Shown in pieces: positions 27,131-37,546 of a stretch of DNA of 64,000 nt. The translations under genes were made by a program, and so were the position numbers. The DNA comes from Oceaniferula marina (GTDB taxonomy: Bacteria > Verrucomicrobiota > Verrucomicrobiia > Verrucomicrobiales > Akkermansiaceae): assembly GCF_013391475.1 (NCBI RefSeq), contig NZ_JACBAZ010000008.1, forward strand, positions 1 through 64,000, given 5' to 3'. Position 1 is the stretch's first letter; each line of letters begins with the position of its first letter. A model generated the notes under the pieces. That model saw only the letters and a program-made list of their open reading frames with translations. It made no database searches and had not been told where the DNA came from.

Positions 27131-30100
27131 ATGAAATCCCACACCACACCACCCCGACGCTTGGGCGTCCTTCTCGCCGCACTCGCTACAAGCTTTGCTT
27201 GCCTGCCAGTCGCCAAAGCGGCCACCAGCCTCCGGCTGTCAACCACCCAACTCAATCCGGAATCCGAAATTGAAATCATTTTCGACCGTGCCGTCGTTGG
27301 CGAACCTCAACTCCAACAATCGAGCAACAACGCACTCATCGGAATCAAGCCAAAGCTGCCAGGAAACATCGTATGGAAAGCGGCTAACATTGCCAGGTTC
27401 GTCCCTAGCCAAGCCCCCCTCATGGGCACGGAATACACCTTCAGCGTGCTGAAAGGCCAACAGTTCCTCGATGGTAAAAAACTTCCCTCTGGAAAAATCC
27501 AGACCGTAAAGTCCGAGCCATTCAAAGTTTCCGGATCGTCCCTTCGATCGGAATCAAAATCACTCACTCGTGAGCTCTCTTACTATGTCTATTTCAATGA
27601 TGCCATTGACCCGGCAAAATCTCCGGCCTTGATCAAATTTATCAACAAGGAAGGCGTGACCATCGGATCGAAAGTGAGGCGTGCCACCTGGGGCGATATC
27701 GAATCCAGCTACCGGCGTGGGTCCACCTGGAACAACCGCTTCCGTGAGGCCGTCTCCGGCCTCAAAACCGTCTATTCCGAAGAAGCGGACGCCCCTATTC
27801 CCAACGCTCTGATGATTTCACCTGTCAAACCTCTCCCTCCCGGAGATGACTGGAGGCTGAACCTGTCCGAACAACTCACCAACGAAGCCAACAACGCCGT
27901 TCATCTTGGAGGCCACAATGTCTGGATTGGTGACATCGAACCTTTTGAACTGGAAAACGCAAAGGCATTCGTCGAAGCCAACAAATCACGCCAAATCCAC
28001 CTCAGCTTCAACACCCCACCAAATAAAAATCTTACCCAGGAGCAACTCGCCAGCTTGATCTCGGTCAAACCCAAACTCGAGGAAGCTAAGTACACGGTTA
28101 AGGGCGACATGGTCATCGTTGAAGGAAAACTCAGAAAATCCAACAATTGGAACGTCAGCGTCAACCCGGCCATGCTGGCCATGAATGGCTTGATGATCAA
28201 CAAAGCCACCAGTCATAAACTCAAATTCCTGCCCGTCGCAACCGGGCTTGCTCTACCGGCATTCGATTCCGCCCAATATGCACACGGTAGCCGCCTCTAC
28301 GGAATCGAAACCGTCAATCTGGAATCCCTCCGGGTCCGGGTAAAGCTGCTCGAAGCAGACAAAGCAGTGCGCACCATGCAAGGATACCGCCACTACAAAG
28401 GCAGCGGCCATAACAACCACGATATTTCACCTACCCACCCGATGCCCTACTCCCTTGTCGACGGAAAAACGGTCTATGACCGAACCATCCATCTCGACAA
28501 CCCTCTGGACACTTCCAAAGATGTCACTCTGGACTGGAACGCCATCCTGCCACAAAACACCCTGACCAGCACCTTTTTCATTTCCGTCGAAGGAACGGCC
28601 AAAGAACACTCCCGAGGTGGCAATCGTATCGCCCAATCGTTCATTCAGCTAACAGACATCGGACTTTGTTGGAAAATCAATGAGCAACAAGCGATGATGT
28701 ATGCCTTTTCCTGCAAGACAGGCAAACCATTGCCCAACGTCCAACTCCAGGTCTTCAACGAAGACGCCGAAGCCGCAGGCTCTACAAAAACGGACAAACA
28801 CGGGATTGCGCGTCTACCTCGCCAGGATGCCGCCCGCCACCTCCGGGCAAGTCTCGGAAACGACAGTTACATCGTCCCCTTTGACAACACCCTCGACACG
28901 GTGTCCCTCTGGCGGTTCCCGGTTGATATCGAATGGAACCACCTCTCCGGCTGGAAACGAAACGTGATGATGTTCACCGACCGAAACCTCTACCGCCCCG
29001 GTGAAACCGTTCAGCTCAAGGGAATCGTTCGACAGTTCCTCGATAACCAAATCAAAAAGTCGGCAGACAAGACGGCCCAACTGGTGATCACCGACAGCAA
29101 GCGCCGGGTGCTCATGGACCAAGAAATCACCTTCTCAGACCAGGGGAGCTTCGACTTCACACTCAAACTGCCCGCCGAAACAGTCGGCAGATTCCGAGCC
29201 ACGCTCACCTTCCCCGAAGACCCATCCCAGGCGGATGAAGACAGCTGGATCGTCAACCAATACCGGATATTCAACCACAACTTCCAGGTGCAGGAATTTC
29301 GGCGCAATGCCTTCGAAGTCACATCCAACATCCCGCCTGCAGCCCCCGGAGCCCGCAATATCGAAATGAATCTGGAAGCCCATTACTACCAAGGGCAACC
29401 AGTGAAAGAAGGCCTCGTGGAATGGTCGCTCAGCGCAACCCAAAGCGGATTCTATCCAAACAAGTTCCGTGACTTTTACTTTGGGGACCACCGCAGCTAC
29501 GACCCCTACTACTGGAGCCACTACTTCGGATATGGCAACGGCTACGGACGACGCCAAAGAACCAACCACAACGGCGAAGCCAAACTCGACACCCACGGTA
29601 AGTCAAAGCTCAGTTTTGAACTACCCGAACTCACTTTCCCTACCGCGCTCGCTGTCGACATCCACGCTGAAGTCACGGATGCACGCGATCAGACACTCAG
29701 CAAATCCAGCCGCACCACCGTGCACCCCGCTAACACTTACGTTGGTATCTCCCGGGTCGACCGCTTGGTTCGGGTGGGGCAAAACCCAAACCTGGAGCTC
29801 ATTGCCGTGGATACCCAGGGAGAACAACGCACCGAGGATATTAGCATCACGGCGATCATCGAAAGAGAATACTACGAACCCGTCAAAGTGCGTTCGGCAG
29901 ATGGCCGGGCTAGTGTTAAAAACACCAAACACACCGAACAAGTAAGTGAGCAGCAACTGACGATCCCCGCCAACCAAGCGCTCATTCTCCCCTTTACTCC
30001 GGAAAAAGCCGGTCGCCATATCATTACCCTGAAGGGCACCGATAACGAAGGACATGCCTATGCCACGGCAAGCAAACTCTACGTCTACGGAGCCAAAGAG

Positions 30101-32884
30101 TATCCATGGGCATCCGAGGACGGAATGAAAATCAAACTGGTCCCGGAAAAACAACAATACCAACCAAATGACACAGCTCGTATTTTGGTCATGACCCCGA
30201 TCGAAGGAACCGCTCTGGTCACCGTGGAACGATCTAATGTGATCCGCGAATACCGTCGTGAGCTGAAAGCGGATGCCCCGGTCATTGAAATCCCACTCAG
30301 CGACATGGATGCCCCCAACGCCTATGTCTCGGTTATGGTCATTCGCGGAGCGGACGCCAGCCCGAGAAAACACAAAGAACCGGTTCTCAAACTTGGTTAC
30401 TGCACACTGAATGTCAAAAATGTCAAAGATCGTCTGGCGGTGAACCTTGAGGTCGCAGGCAGCCAGCATCGACCCGGTGAGTCCACCACGCTTCAAGGTT
30501 CCGTGACCTTTGCCGACGGATCCCCCGCAGCCAATGCCGAAGTCACCCTCTACGCAGAAGATGAAGGCACACTCGCGGTGATGGGGTACCGCAACCCCGA
30601 CCCCATGAGCAATTTCCATGCACCTCGTCCACTTCTGGTCCAGTGTGGCTCCTCCTTCTCGACCTTCATCGCCGAGAACCCGGACGACCGCTATTTCGGA
30701 AACAAGGGCTTTACCATCGGTGGTGGTGGCGACGCCTTTGGCGCCGGAGGCGGAGTCAAACTAAAAACCCGGACCGACTTCAATCCTTGTGCCGTTTGGC
30801 AACCTTCACTCCGGACCGACGGCCAGGGCAAATTCTCCGCAACCTACACCAACCCGGACACCCTGACCCGCTACCGCGTCATTGCCGTAGCCCTGCATGG
30901 TGATAATAAATTTGGTTCGGCATCCAGTGATTACACAGTCGACAAGCCTCTCATGCTCGAACCCGCCGCACCCCGCTACGCAAGTGAAGGTGACAGGCTT
31001 CAACCCAAGGTGCTGGTTCAAAATAACTCCAAGTTCGAGGGAACCTGGAAAGTTTCCCTGGAAACATCCAGCCTCACACAAAGCCATGGCAATGCGCCGC
31101 TAAGCAAAACCATCACCCTGCAACCTGGTGGTGCCGGCACCGTCTATTTTGACGTGCACTTTGTTGAAACCGGTAAAGCCCGCTGGACATGGACGGCATC
31201 CCCCGTCCAAATCGCAGGTAAAGACACCCTCGAGCCAGCTCTGGCCACCGACCTATCCGACCGCGCGGAGACTCGCTTTGAAATCACCTATCCCGTTCCT
31301 CTGATGCGTCAAATGCGCTTTGTCAGCTTGAACAACGGAAACCAAAACGACCTCCTCAAGGATCTGGATCAAGAACTCCTCAAGGGGCGTGGAAAAATCG
31401 AACTCGAGCTCTCAAACTCACTTCTTCTCGAAGCCGGAGGAGCCGTCGATTTCTTACTCCACTACCCTTACGGATGTGTCGAGCAAACATCATCATCCTT
31501 GATGCCTTGGTTTGCGGTTCGGGACCTCAAAGGCATCGTCCCCGGATTTAAGGATAAAAATGAAACCGACATTGCCCAAGCCATTCAAGCGGGAGCCGAC
31601 CGACTCCTCACCATGCAGACCCCGAATGGAGGCCTCGCCTACTGGCCGGGTGGTGACGAACCCACCAAATGGGCCAGCGCCTACGGAGGCATGGCCTTGT
31701 TGCTCGCTCGTGAGCATGGCGCCATGGTTCCGCCAAGCGCCATTGAACAACTCACCGATTGGATCAGTGCTTCGCTCAAAGAAGGCCCGGACAAAAAAGC
31801 CGACCACCGGTGGAGAAAAACCTGGGACATGGAAACCCGGGCTCGCGCCCTCTACGTTCTGGCACTCGCCGGCAAGACAGAAGCCGCACTCCAAAATAAA
31901 ATGATCGATCAAGCAGAGCATCTCAACCCGAGTGCCCGATGCTTCCTCGCTCTCGCCATCCATCACTCCGGCGGTGCCCGCGACCAAGCATTGGCATTAA
32001 TCCAAAACCTCCCCCCCCGCAAGGTGACACGCCACTGGATGCGCTACCACTCCGACGACGCCATGGCGGTACTCGCATGGTCGGAAATCGACCCTACGAA
32101 TGAGAACACCCACCAAGCGATGCGTAAGCTCATCGACCAACGCAACCCTCGAGGGCACTGGCGCACCACTTGGTGCAACTCCTGGGCACTGCAGGCGATG
32201 GCAAGCTACGCCAGAAATGTGGAAAAAAACCAAGCTCCAAGCACCTTGCAGTTGATCGTCGGGAAAGAAACCAAACACATCACACTGGACCAAAAGTCCC
32301 CCACGGAATTCATCTCGGTGCCACTCCAGGAAGGGCTGCAAATCATCGCGTCCTCAAATAACAGAAGTTACGCCAGGATCCGGCTTAGCTCCAAACCGGA
32401 AATCGCCCCCTCCGGTCCATGGGCACATGATGGTTTGTCGATCACCCGCCGCTATAATCGCCTGCTTCCCGATGGAACCCTCGAGCCAATGACCCAACCC
32501 CGGGTCGGTGATTTGATTCAAGTCAACCTCGACATCACCTTCTCATCTGCCCTCGACTACGTCGTCATCGAAGACCGTATCCCTGCGCTCTTTGAGGCCG
32601 TCAACAATCAGTTCGAAAGCCAACGTTCGCGTTTCAGCACCAATACCGACCATTCGTGGAAAATCACCCACAAGGAACTTCGCTCGGATCGTGCCGTCTT
32701 CTTCTTTGACCGTTCATGGGGAGGAAGCAAACGCACGCTCTCCTACCTGGCCCGGGTGACTTCCGCCGGAACCGCGGTAGCCCCGAGCGCCAAGGTGGAA
32801 GCCATGTATGATCCCGAACAGCTGGCACTCAGCAAAAGCCAAACCCTCACCACCCTGAAAAAAGGAAGCATGGCCGACCAATAA
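27131..32884 (+). CDS. Bacterial alpha-2-macroglobulin with thioester site
   Basis: A 1917-residue exported protein related to eukaryotic complement/alpha-2-macroglobulin and to E. coli YfhM. In bacteria it is thought to trap foreign proteases in the periplasm. A signal peptide covers residues 1-30 (LLAALATSFACLPVAKA). A series of macroglobulin-type beta domains follows, with a Gly-rich linker (GGGGDAFGAGGG) near residue 1200. The thioester motif CVEQ is intact at C1449 (YGCVEQTSSSLMPW), followed by the alpha-helical TED domain. The C-terminal receptor-binding-like domain ends the protein. The pbpC gene begins 24 nt downstream, the classic operon partner. Confidence 0.93.
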   Translation: MKSHTTPPRRLGVLLAALATSFACLPVAKAATSLRLSTTQLNPESEIEIIFDRAVVGEPQLQQSSNNALIGIKPKLPGNIVWKAANIARFVPSQAPLMGTEYTFSVLKGQQFLDGKKLPSGKIQTVKSEPFKVSGSSLRSESKSLTRELSYYVYFNDAIDPAKSPALIKFINKEGVTIGSKVRRATWGDIESSYRRGSTWNNRFREAVSGLKTVYSEEADAPIPNALMISPVKPLPPGDDWRLNLSEQLTNEANNAVHLGGHNVWIGDIEPFELENAKAFVEANKSRQIHLSFNTPPNKNLTQEQLASLISVKPKLEEAKYTVKGDMVIVEGKLRKSNNWNVSVNPAMLAMNGLMINKATSHKLKFLPVATGLALPAFDSAQYAHGSRLYGIETVNLESLRVRVKLLEADKAVRTMQGYRHYKGSGHNNHDISPTHPMPYSLVDGKTVYDRTIHLDNPLDTSKDVTLDWNAILPQNTLTSTFFISVEGTAKEHSRGGNRIAQSFIQLTDIGLCWKINEQQAMMYAFSCKTGKPLPNVQLQVFNEDAEAAGSTKTDKHGIARLPRQDAARHLRASLGNDSYIVPFDNTLDTVSLWRFPVDIEWNHLSGWKRNVMMFTDRNLYRPGETVQLKGIVRQFLDNQIKKSADKTAQLVITDSKRRVLMDQEITFSDQGSFDFTLKLPAETVGRFRATLTFPEDPSQADEDSWIVNQYRIFNHNFQVQEFRRNAFEVTSNIPPAAPGARNIEMNLEAHYYQGQPVKEGLVEWSLSATQSGFYPNKFRDFYFGDHRSYDPYYWSHYFGYGNGYGRRQRTNHNGEAKLDTHGKSKLSFELPELTFPTALAVDIHAEVTDARDQTLSKSSRTTVHPANTYVGISRVDRLVRVGQNPNLELIAVDTQGEQRTEDISITAIIEREYYEPVKVRSADGRASVKNTKHTEQVSEQQLTIPANQALILPFTPEKAGRHIITLKGTDNEGHAYATASKLYVYGAKEYPWASEDGMKIKLVPEKQQYQPNDTARILVMTPIEGTALVTVERSNVIREYRRELKADAPVIEIPLSDMDAPNAYVSVMVIRGADASPRKHKEPVLKLGYCTLNVKNVKDRLAVNLEVAGSQHRPGESTTLQGSVTFADGSPAANAEVTLYAEDEGTLAVMGYRNPDPMSNFHAPRPLLVQCGSSFSTFIAENPDDRYFGNKGFTIGGGGDAFGAGGGVKLKTRTDFNPCAVWQPSLRTDGQGKFSATYTNPDTLTRYRVIAVALHGDNKFGSASSDYTVDKPLMLEPAAPRYASEGDRLQPKVLVQNNSKFEGTWKVSLETSSLTQSHGNAPLSKTITLQPGGAGTVYFDVHFVETGKARWTWTASPVQIAGKDTLEPALATDLSDRAETRFEITYPVPLMRQMRFVSLNNGNQNDLLKDLDQELLKGRGKIELELSNSLLLEAGGAVDFLLHYPYGCVEQTSSSLMPWFAVRDLKGIVPGFKDKNETDIAQAIQAGADRLLTMQTPNGGLAYWPGGDEPTKWASAYGGMALLLAREHGAMVPPSAIEQLTDWISASLKEGPDKKADHRWRKTWDMETRARALYVLALAGKTEAALQNKMIDQAEHLNPSARCFLALAIHHSGGARDQALALIQNLPPRKVTRHWMRYHSDDAMAVLAWSEIDPTNENTHQAMRKLIDQRNPRGHWRTTWCNSWALQAMASYARNVEKNQAPSTLQLIVGKETKHITLDQKSPTEFISVPLQEGLQIIASSNNRSYARIRLSSKPEIAPSGPWAHDGLSITRRYNRLLPDGTLEPMTQPRVGDLIQVNLDITFSSALDYVVIEDRIPALFEAVNNQFESQRSRFSTNTDHSWKITHKELRSDRAVFFFDRSWGGSKRTLSYLARVTSAGTAVAPSAKVEAMYDPEQLALSKSQTLTTLKKGSMADQ

Positions 32885-32908
32885 GCCATCCTCCCATTCC
32901 GAGGTTTC

Positions 32909-35212
32909 ATGCAACGCCCCTCCGCCATACGCCTCCCCCAATGGCTGCGAACCAAACCCAAGCACTTGCGCCGCAAGTGCCTTTGGGCTGGAGGGATCGC
33001 ACTCTCCCTGGCTTTTTCAAGCTACTACCTCCTGCCCTTTGCCTTCCCCATCCCTGAAAAAATAGCCTCTGGCCCTGGAGACTCCGTCTTGCTGTTAGAC
33101 CACAATGGCAAGGAACTTGCGCATTGGGTTCGGCCCGATTACTACCGACATCGAACCATCGACCTGGATCTCGTCCCTGAGGATTTGATCCAAGCCACCC
33201 TTGCCGCCGAAGATAAGCGTTTCTACCAACACGGCGGGATGGATTTCCGGGCCACGGCCCGAGCGATCCGCGACTCCATTGACCAAAAACGTTTTGTTTC
33301 CGGAGCTTCCACCATTACACAGCAGACGGTCAAAATTTGCTCGCAACGAGCGAGCCGAACCATCCCAACAAAAATCCGGGAATGCCTAACGGCCAGACAT
33401 GTCGAAATGACCCATGGCAAGGGAGAAATCCTTTCCGCATATTTCAACCACCTCGATTACGGCAACCGCTCCCAAGGGCCGTTACAAGCGGCCCGGCATT
33501 ACTTCGGCAAACCGCTGAGCCAGCTTTCCCTCGCCGAGTGCGCCTTGCTCGCCGGCCTCCCGCAAGCTCCGAGCCGACTCAACCCACGGCGCAACCCGGA
33601 AGCTGCAGTCAAACGCCGCAACTGGATCCTCGATCGTATGCGCATCGTCTATAAGCTACCCGAAGACCGTATCGAACGAGCCAAAGCCGAGCCCCTGCAA
33701 CTCCAACAACGAGGCCCGACCAATCGAGCTCCGCATCTAGCAGGCCTTTTACGCCGCAACAGCAAACGCCAGGATTTGCACACCACCCTGTCCGCCGAAC
33801 TGCAGCGGGATCTCACCGCCATCGCCCGACAACAAATTCAGGTCCTACGTGACAAGCACATCCAACATGCTGCGATCGTCGTCTTACACAATCAGACCGG
33901 AAACGTTCTCGCCCATGTAGGAACGCCGAATTTCCATCTCTCGAATGCTGGTCAAATCGATGCCACCCGGATTGCGCGCTCGCCGGGATCTGCCCTCAAA
34001 CCCTTCACTTACCTCCTCGCCTTTGAACAAGCGGGGATGACCCCCGCCACCATCATCCCGGACATCCCCACCAGCTTTGCCGACGTCCGCGGAGAGAAAT
34101 CATTCGTCAATTACAACCGACTCTACCGTGGGCCCGTCACCATCCACCACGCACTGGCCAGCTCCCTGAATATTCCCGCAGTCAGAGCGCTCAATGCCGC
34201 AGGCGGGCCAGCGCCGATGATCAAACAACTGCAACAATTCGGAGTCACCAGCCTCAAGGAAGACCCCAGACACTATGGGTTGGGACTCACCCTCGGCAGC
34301 GGTGAGATCACCCTGATGGAACTCACCAACGCCTACGCCTGCCTCGCCCGCATGGGGAAACATATTCCGATGCGCTTTTTCTCCTCCAGTCAAAGCCAAC
34401 CCCTCAGCATCGCCAGCAAACCATCCTACTGGATGCTGGCCAACACCCTGAGCAACAACGCCGCACGAACAGCGGCTTTCGGACCGAACTCCCAACTCCG
34501 ACTCCCCTTTCCATGCGCTGTAAAAACCGGAACCTCGACCGACTTCCGGGACAACTGGTGCCTCGGGTTTACCGCCGACTTCACTGTCGGTGTCTGGGTT
34601 GGCAATCTGGACAACACCCCGATGCGAGGCATTTCCGGAGTCACTGGTGCCGGACCGATTTTTCATGCAACGATGCTCCGGCTCCACAACAACCACCCAC
34701 CGGCATGGTTCGACCAACCATCGGGCATGATCCGTTGCCATATCCACACCTCGACAGGTAAACAGTTTCCGGAAGCCAACGAGCACACCATCGAAATGCT
34801 GCTGCCGGCAGACACCCTCCCACTGATGAGCCAACGAGGAGACTTCGATACACATGGAAAAGTCATCCTCGATCAACGTTATTCCGCGTGGCTCACCTCC
34901 GAAGGTGATCGCGCACGTTATACCTTATCCTCGGACCTCAACCCACCCGCCTTCCACCATCACCCGCTGCGAATCCTCTCTCCTTCACGCGAGGCAAAGT
35001 ATCTCCTCGACCCCGATCTCCCCGGAAATGGCAAGAAACTAGCGCTGCGCACTGATTTCCCCGGCAGGGCCATCTGGAGTTCCCCCACGCTGGAAATTTC
35101 TACCAAGAACGGCGAAAGCACCGCTATTCTAACTCCAGGGGTCCATCTCATTCACCTCAGAGATCACTCCGGCCGCCAGACCTCACGCTCAATCGAAGTC
35201 GAAGAGCTCTAA
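32909..35212 (+). CDS. pbpC: Penicillin-binding protein 1C (transglycosylase/transpeptidase)
   Basis: A class A PBP that polymerises glycan strands and cross-links peptides. After a short cytoplasmic part and one membrane anchor (about residues 28-48), the GT51 domain shows AEDKRFYQHGGMD, SGASTITQQ and LDYGNRSQGP. The transpeptidase domain has the SxxK site SALK with nucleophile S361, SLN and KTGTS. The C-terminal beta domain is the PbpC-specific type. At 767 residues it is normal length. Pairing with the alpha-2-macroglobulin gene is conserved in many bacteria and interpreted as repair of peptidoglycan damage while proteases are trapped. Confidence 0.95.
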   Translation: MQRPSAIRLPQWLRTKPKHLRRKCLWAGGIALSLAFSSYYLLPFAFPIPEKIASGPGDSVLLLDHNGKELAHWVRPDYYRHRTIDLDLVPEDLIQATLAAEDKRFYQHGGMDFRATARAIRDSIDQKRFVSGASTITQQTVKICSQRASRTIPTKIRECLTARHVEMTHGKGEILSAYFNHLDYGNRSQGPLQAARHYFGKPLSQLSLAECALLAGLPQAPSRLNPRRNPEAAVKRRNWILDRMRIVYKLPEDRIERAKAEPLQLQQRGPTNRAPHLAGLLRRNSKRQDLHTTLSAELQRDLTAIARQQIQVLRDKHIQHAAIVVLHNQTGNVLAHVGTPNFHLSNAGQIDATRIARSPGSALKPFTYLLAFEQAGMTPATIIPDIPTSFADVRGEKSFVNYNRLYRGPVTIHHALASSLNIPAVRALNAAGGPAPMIKQLQQFGVTSLKEDPRHYGLGLTLGSGEITLMELTNAYACLARMGKHIPMRFFSSSQSQPLSIASKPSYWMLANTLSNNAARTAAFGPNSQLRLPFPCAVKTGTSTDFRDNWCLGFTADFTVGVWVGNLDNTPMRGISGVTGAGPIFHATMLRLHNNHPPAWFDQPSGMIRCHIHTSTGKQFPEANEHTIEMLLPADTLPLMSQRGDFDTHGKVILDQRYSAWLTSEGDRARYTLSSDLNPPAFHHHPLRILSPSREAKYLLDPDLPGNGKKLALRTDFPGRAIWSSPTLEISTKNGESTAILTPGVHLIHLRDHSGRQTSRSIEVEEL

Positions 35213-35243
35213 CCAGTATCATCGATCGAATCCGGGCGTTCGA

Positions 35244-36113
35244 TCATCGAGCCGCCCATTTCAGTTCTTCGACAAAGGCTTCCACCCAGGGCTCCAGCGC
35301 CCGGCCTAACAAACACCCAACACCCACACAAATCGGATCCGGTTTGGGCTCCACCTTTTTAATCCGAACCTCCTTTCCCATACGGGCGCTCTCAGCGACT
35401 AATGCGACTCCCAACCCGGCTTCCACCCCCAACCTCAAACTCGCAACCCCATCGAACTCACCTGCCACCTTGGCATTGATTCCCTGCTGCTTGAAATAGG
35501 TGGAAACCTCCTGCCAATATCCCGGATAATCCACACGCGACAACAATAGCAGACGCGTCTGATCCAGCTCACTGGCCTTGACCACTCGCTTGCGTGACAA
35601 TGCATGTTCACGGGGAACCGCAAGAGCAAACGACTCCCGTCTCAAGGTTGTCCAATCGATATCCACCTCGCCGCTTGATACCCCGATAACCAAATCAAAC
35701 CGGCCGTCACGCAATCCCGAAATCATTTCCTCACTGGTGCTGTCCGCAATCGTGATTCGGACACGCGCATGCATCTGGGCAAAACGCCCCATCGCCTGCT
35801 GTAACAACGCTCCTCCCAATGAAGGAGCATAGCCCACTCGTATTTCCTCACCATCCACCTCGCGTTGCATTTGCAACTCAATCCGATCCACCTGAGCCAA
35901 CATCTCCTCACCCAAACGCTTAACCACCTCACCCGCGCGAGTCAGTTGAATCGATTTCGGCCCGCGATCAAATAAACTCCACCCGGTGTCGTTTTCAAAC
36001 ACCGCCATTTGTCGGCTCAAGGCTGGTTGGGTCAGTCTGAGCCGCTTTGCTGCCGCTGAAATATTCATATCATGACAAACCTCCACAAAATGCCTGAGAT
36101 GCTCCATGTTCAT
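35244..36113 (-). CDS. LysR-family transcriptional regulator
   Basis: A 289-residue LysR-type regulator: winged helix-turn-helix at residues about 4-62 (HFVEVCHDMNISAAAKRLRLTQPALSRQM) and a two-lobed effector domain with RVGYAPSLGGALLQQAMGRF. It is divergent from the pirin-reductase-DoxX operon with only 66 nt between starts, which contain palindromes, so it very likely controls that operon and itself. ATG 36113 was chosen because AGGATC lies at ribosome-binding distance; ATG 36107 is also possible. Effector unknown; quinones or electrophiles are plausible from the target genes. Confidence 0.92.
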   Translation of the reverse strand: MNMEHLRHFVEVCHDMNISAAAKRLRLTQPALSRQMAVFENDTGWSLFDRGPKSIQLTRAGEVVKRLGEEMLAQVDRIELQMQREVDGEEIRVGYAPSLGGALLQQAMGRFAQMHARVRITIADSTSEEMISGLRDGRFDLVIGVSSGEVDIDWTTLRRESFALAVPREHALSRKRVVKASELDQTRLLLLSRVDYPGYWQEVSTYFKQQGINAKVAGEFDGVASLRLGVEAGLGVALVAESARMGKEVRIKKVEPKPDPICVGVGCLLGRALEPWVEAFVEELKWAAR

Positions 36114-36133
36114 GCCTGATCCTAGAATCAAAT

Positions 36134-36169
36134 AATCTGATATTCAAGCATCAGATTTAGTTATACTAA
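36134..36169. promoter_or_regulatory. LysR-type operator: two palindromes between divergent genes
   Basis: AATCTGAT (36134-36141) and ATCAGATT (36150-36157) form a perfect 8-bp inverted repeat with an 8-nt spacer. It overlaps by one base a second palindrome, TTAGT-TAT-ACTAA (36157-36169), whose TATACT could be the -10 box of the pirin operon. The layout fits recognition and activation sites of a LysR regulator. Confidence 0.65.
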
Positions 36170-36179
36170 GCATAACATC

Positions 36180-36989
36180 ATGGAATTAGCCAAAACCAGC
36201 CATTCGGGACATATTCCAAGTATGACTTCAAGCACACAGCGAACCCCAGAAAAGATTCCATTGCCTGACTCCATCAGGATTCGGCGTTCCGATGATCGCG
36301 GACATATCAACCACGGCTGGCTCGATGCCCGCCATAGCTTTTCCTTCGGCAATTACTACGACCCGGACCACATGGGCTTTGGAAGTCTGCGGGTCATCAA
36401 TGACGACCGTATTGCTCCGGGCAAAGGCTTTGATATGCATCCCCATTCGGCCATGGAAATATTTACTTACATCATTTCAGGAGAACTGGAACACCGGGAC
36501 TCCATGGGAAATGGCCGAATCATCAAAGCCGGCGAGTTCCAATATATGTCCGCAGGCGATGGAGTCATGCACTCCGAATCCAATCCCTCGACAGAACAAA
36601 GCGTTCACTTGCTTCAAATCTGGATCACACCAAACCAATCTGGTGGGCCCCCTCTCTATGCCGACATGGATACCAACGCCCTGAAAAAGAAAAACAGCCT
36701 GAGTCTCTTTGCCTCTCGAGATGGCAGAAACGGATCCCAAACCATGCGACAGAATGCCGAAATCTTTTTTGGCCATCTCGAGAGTGGAGCAAAACCGTTC
36801 GTCCCACCGCAATCACCATTTGACCAACACTACCTTCACCTGATCAAAGGCCAACTCGACCTCGCCGGACACACGCTTCATCAGGGGGATGCAGCCATGA
36901 TCCATGGAGCTACCCCTGGTATCGTCGCCAACGAAGATGCCGAGTTCCTTTATTTCAATCTCTCATCAACAAACCAACCACAAAAATAA
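36180..36989 (+). CDS. Pirin-family cupin protein (possible quercetinase)
   Basis: A 269-residue bicupin of the pirin family. Metal ligands appear in FDMHPHSAMEIFTY and GVMHSESN, with the typical start RRSDDRGHINHGWLDARHSFSFGNYYDP. E. coli YhhW shows quercetin dioxygenase activity, but physiological roles vary. It is first gene of a tight operon: the FMN reductase starts 2 nt after its stop. Start at ATG 36180 or 36222; the latter gives room for a leader if TATACT at 36162 is the -10 box. Confidence 0.92.
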   Translation: MELAKTSHSGHIPSMTSSTQRTPEKIPLPDSIRIRRSDDRGHINHGWLDARHSFSFGNYYDPDHMGFGSLRVINDDRIAPGKGFDMHPHSAMEIFTYIISGELEHRDSMGNGRIIKAGEFQYMSAGDGVMHSESNPSTEQSVHLLQIWITPNQSGGPPLYADMDTNALKKKNSLSLFASRDGRNGSQTMRQNAEIFFGHLESGAKPFVPPQSPFDQHYLHLIKGQLDLAGHTLHQGDAAMIHGATPGIVANEDAEFLYFNLSSTNQPQK

Positions 36990-36991
36990 GC

Positions 36992-37528
36992 ATGAACATC
37001 CTATCCATCGGAGCTTCAAGCAGCTCCAAATCCATCAACCAACAATTCGCAGACTACGCAGCATCCACAATAGAACATGCCAAGCGTAGCAGCTATCCTC
37101 TCCGGGGAATTCAGATGCCCATCTACAGTGAAGATGAGGAATCACAACATGGCATTCCGCAAGAAGCGCAACAATTTCTCGATACCATCCACGCCCATGA
37201 CGCCGTCATTCTCTCACTAGCAGAGCACAATGGATCGTACACAGCCGCATTCAAAAACCTGCTCGATTGGACCTCACGTATCAACCAAACCTTATGGTCG
37301 GAAAAACCCATGCTCCTGCTAAGCACCTCTCCCGGAGCACGCGGAGGGTCGTCGGTTTTGGCGGCGGCAACAGCAAGCTTCCCCCACCTGGGAGCCAACA
37401 TCGTCGCAACGATGAGCTTACCCAGTTTTTATGAAAATTTCGGCGAGGATGGCATTACGAACAACGACCTCGCATCCCAACTCAACCAAGCCGTCAACGA
37501 GCTTATTCAATCTGTCACCACATCGTAA
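36992..37528 (+). CDS. NADPH-dependent FMN reductase / flavodoxin-fold quinone reductase
   Basis: A 178-residue flavodoxin-like protein. The N-terminal ILSIGASSSSKSINQ is the FMN phosphate loop. SLAEHNGSYTAAFKNLLDW matches the family motif around the flavin (usually PEYNGS), and STSPGARGGSS continues the active site. It would reduce FMN, quinones or azo compounds with NAD(P)H in the cytoplasm. It lies between pirin and DoxX in one operon under the divergent LysR regulator, suggesting a quinone or redox-stress response. Confidence 0.9.
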   Translation: MNILSIGASSSSKSINQQFADYAASTIEHAKRSSYPLRGIQMPIYSEDEESQHGIPQEAQQFLDTIHAHDAVILSLAEHNGSYTAAFKNLLDWTSRINQTLWSEKPMLLLSTSPGARGGSSVLAAATASFPHLGANIVATMSLPSFYENFGEDGITNNDLASQLNQAVNELIQSVTTS

Positions 37529-37546
37529 CCAACAACTCCATTCATT